From positions 809,197 to 873,196 of the forward strand of contig NZ_LMSP01000001.1 in assembly GCF_001429545.1 (NCBI RefSeq): 64,000 nt of DNA. The letters run 5' to 3'. The notes under the pieces were generated by a model, which saw only the letters and a program-made list of their open reading frames with translations, made no database searches and had not been told where the DNA came from. The position numbers and the translations under genes were made by a program. Position 1 is the stretch's first letter; the number at the start of each line of letters is the position of its first letter. Positions 63,122-64,000 of the stretch are shown here, one piece after another. Source of the stretch: Paenibacillus sp. Soil787. GTDB taxonomy: Bacteria; Bacillota; Bacilli; Paenibacillales; NBRC-103111.

Positions 63122-63391
63122 ATGACAACTGCCACGCTTAGTAAATGGGGTAACAGCAGCGCAGTCCGTATTCCTAATCAATTCTTGAAGCTTCTTAACC
63201 TTGAGGAAGGTGCAGAATTGCAAATTATGGTGACTGCTGATAATGAGATCCTTCTTCGGCCCGTAATTAAGCCACAAGAAACAAACGAGGAACTGCGCAA
63301 TCATCTAACTACACTTCTCTCCAAAATCAAAGCGAATTCACAAAGCCATGAAGAAATAGATTTTGGTGTTGAAGGAGACGAGCTGATTTGA
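63122..63391 (+). CDS. mazE: MazE-type antitoxin (AbrB/SpoVT fold)
   Basis: About 89 residues. The N-terminal swapped-hairpin DNA-binding domain (ATLSKWGNSSAVRIPNQFLKLLNLEEGAEL) is followed by a charged tail that should bind and block MazF. The ATG at 63122 follows AAAGGA at good spacing; an earlier TTG at 63089 is less likely. Its stop overlaps the toxin start by four bases. Confidence 0.9.
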   Translation: MTTATLSKWGNSSAVRIPNQFLKLLNLEEGAELQIMVTADNEILLRPVIKPQETNEELRNHLTTLLSKIKANSQSHEEIDFGVEGDELI

Positions 63392-63723
63392 CAATCCCAA
63401 CACGCGGGGATCTAATTTGGCTTGATTTTGACCCGCAAGCTGGGCGAGAGCAAGCTGGTCGTCGTCCCGCAATTGTATTATCTGAAGTAGATTTTAACCA
63501 ATTAACTGGCTTTGCATTCGTTTGTCCAATAACCAACCAAACAAAGGAATATGCTTTTGAAGTACCGCTTCCAGAGGGACTTCCTTTCACTGGTGCCGTC
63601 CTTACGGATCAGTTAAAAAGTTTAGACATAAGAAAGCGTAAAATAAAAATAGTTGCAAACGTTCCTGTTGATTCCGATTTCATGAAAACTATCCTTCGGA
63701 ATACACGATCCATTTTGGCATAA
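63388..63723 (+). CDS. mazF: MazF-type mRNA interferase toxin
   Basis: 111 residues of the PemK/MazF fold: RGDLIWLDFDPQAGREQAGRRPAIVLS, then FAFVCPITNQTK, GAVLTDQLKSLDIRKRKI and the C-terminal helix. Conserved Arg in RRPAIVLS and Thr in PITNQ are the family's catalytic candidates. It cuts RNA at short sequences when MazE is lost. The TTG start overlaps the mazE stop (TTGA), so translation is coupled. A terminator begins at its stop codon. Confidence 0.92.
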   Translation: MTIPTRGDLIWLDFDPQAGREQAGRRPAIVLSEVDFNQLTGFAFVCPITNQTKEYAFEVPLPEGLPFTGAVLTDQLKSLDIRKRKIKIVANVPVDSDFMKTILRNTRSILA

Positions 63724-63758
63724 GTAAAGCCCTCGAGATTCTCGAAAGGGCTTTACTT
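63722..63758 (+). terminator. Terminator after mazF
   Basis: AAGTAAAGCCCT pairs perfectly with AGGGCTTTACTT around a loop that itself can pair (CGAGA/TCTCG). It includes the mazF stop codon. The remaining 63760-64000 holds nothing I can identify. Confidence 0.85.
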
Positions 63759-64000
63759 ATGCTTATTCGATTAACGACGGATGGACTTGTGCAAAGCAAG
63801 CTACGCCCGAGAGTCGTAATGCCGAAACATTCTAGTACAACCTGCTTTTCTAATTCTCTCATTTATTTGAATCTTCCTTTTTGTCTGGAACAAGAACTCA
63901 CATAGGCAACACTAAACAAAACGGTTATGCCGAAAATTTACAGCCCTCGCTGCATTTACTTTCACATTATAGGTATTACCCGAATACGTACCATTCAAAT

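Overview
The window looks like chromosome of a soil- or plant-associated Paenibacillus or close relative in the Bacillales. The evidence is a KimA-type potassium importer behind a c-di-AMP riboswitch, a reductase-less bacterial nitric oxide synthase, YqkE, the GlnK-GlnL two-component pair, a yda-type exopolysaccharide locus, strong AGGAGG ribosome binding sites with frequent TTG starts, and many carbohydrate ABC importers that carry no ATPase gene. No rRNA, tRNA, IS element or CRISPR array was seen.

Layout. 0-3 kb: the N-terminal part of a RarD-type transporter, then a leftward operon pirin / small hypothetical / nitric oxide synthase. 3-20 kb: an arabinan utilisation locus built from two parallel modules (solute-binding lipoprotein, two permeases, GH43 enzyme). 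These flank a GntR/LacI-type regulator, a large secreted multidomain endo-arabinanase, a divergent lipoprotein arabinanase and an ArsR-type regulator with a palindromic upstream site. cre-like sites precede several of these genes. 20-26.5 kb: a glutamine-type ABC importer (glnQ-glnH-glnM-glnP), a TauE permease and a GlnK-GlnL two-component system, all in one direction.

27-36 kb: the most interesting block, a visibly AT-rich exopolysaccharide locus. It has a degenerate GGDEF membrane receptor (YdaK-like), a processive GT2 synthase (YdaM-like), a TIM-barrel hydrolase-like exported protein, two GH8-like YdaJ paralogues and a DUF2334 YdaL-like protein. A c-di-GMP-I (GEMM) riboswitch lies directly in front of one ydaJ copy, so the locus appears to sense c-di-GMP both as protein and as RNA. 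A diguanylate cyclase with an intact GGEEF motif lies at 54-55 kb.

36-50.8 kb: a broken AraC gene, a CapA-type phosphatase, an operon of GH35 beta-galactosidase, alkaline-phosphatase-superfamily enzyme and a small Pro-Glu repeat protein, an Lpl-type oligosaccharide importer with AraC-type and DeoR regulators, and a metallophosphoesterase/EamA operon. 50.8-64 kb: an array of four 17-bp interrupted palindromes, a broken strictosidine-synthase-like gene, SDR and TetR genes, the diguanylate cyclase, an SRAP protein, DUF1284 and NUDIX genes, an ion-transporter-like membrane protein, a lipoprotein polysaccharide deacetylase, YqkE, kimA with its c-di-AMP riboswitch, and a mazEF pair.

Recurring theme: in all four ABC operons a stem-loop lies immediately after the binding-protein gene, the arrangement expected to raise binding protein over permease.
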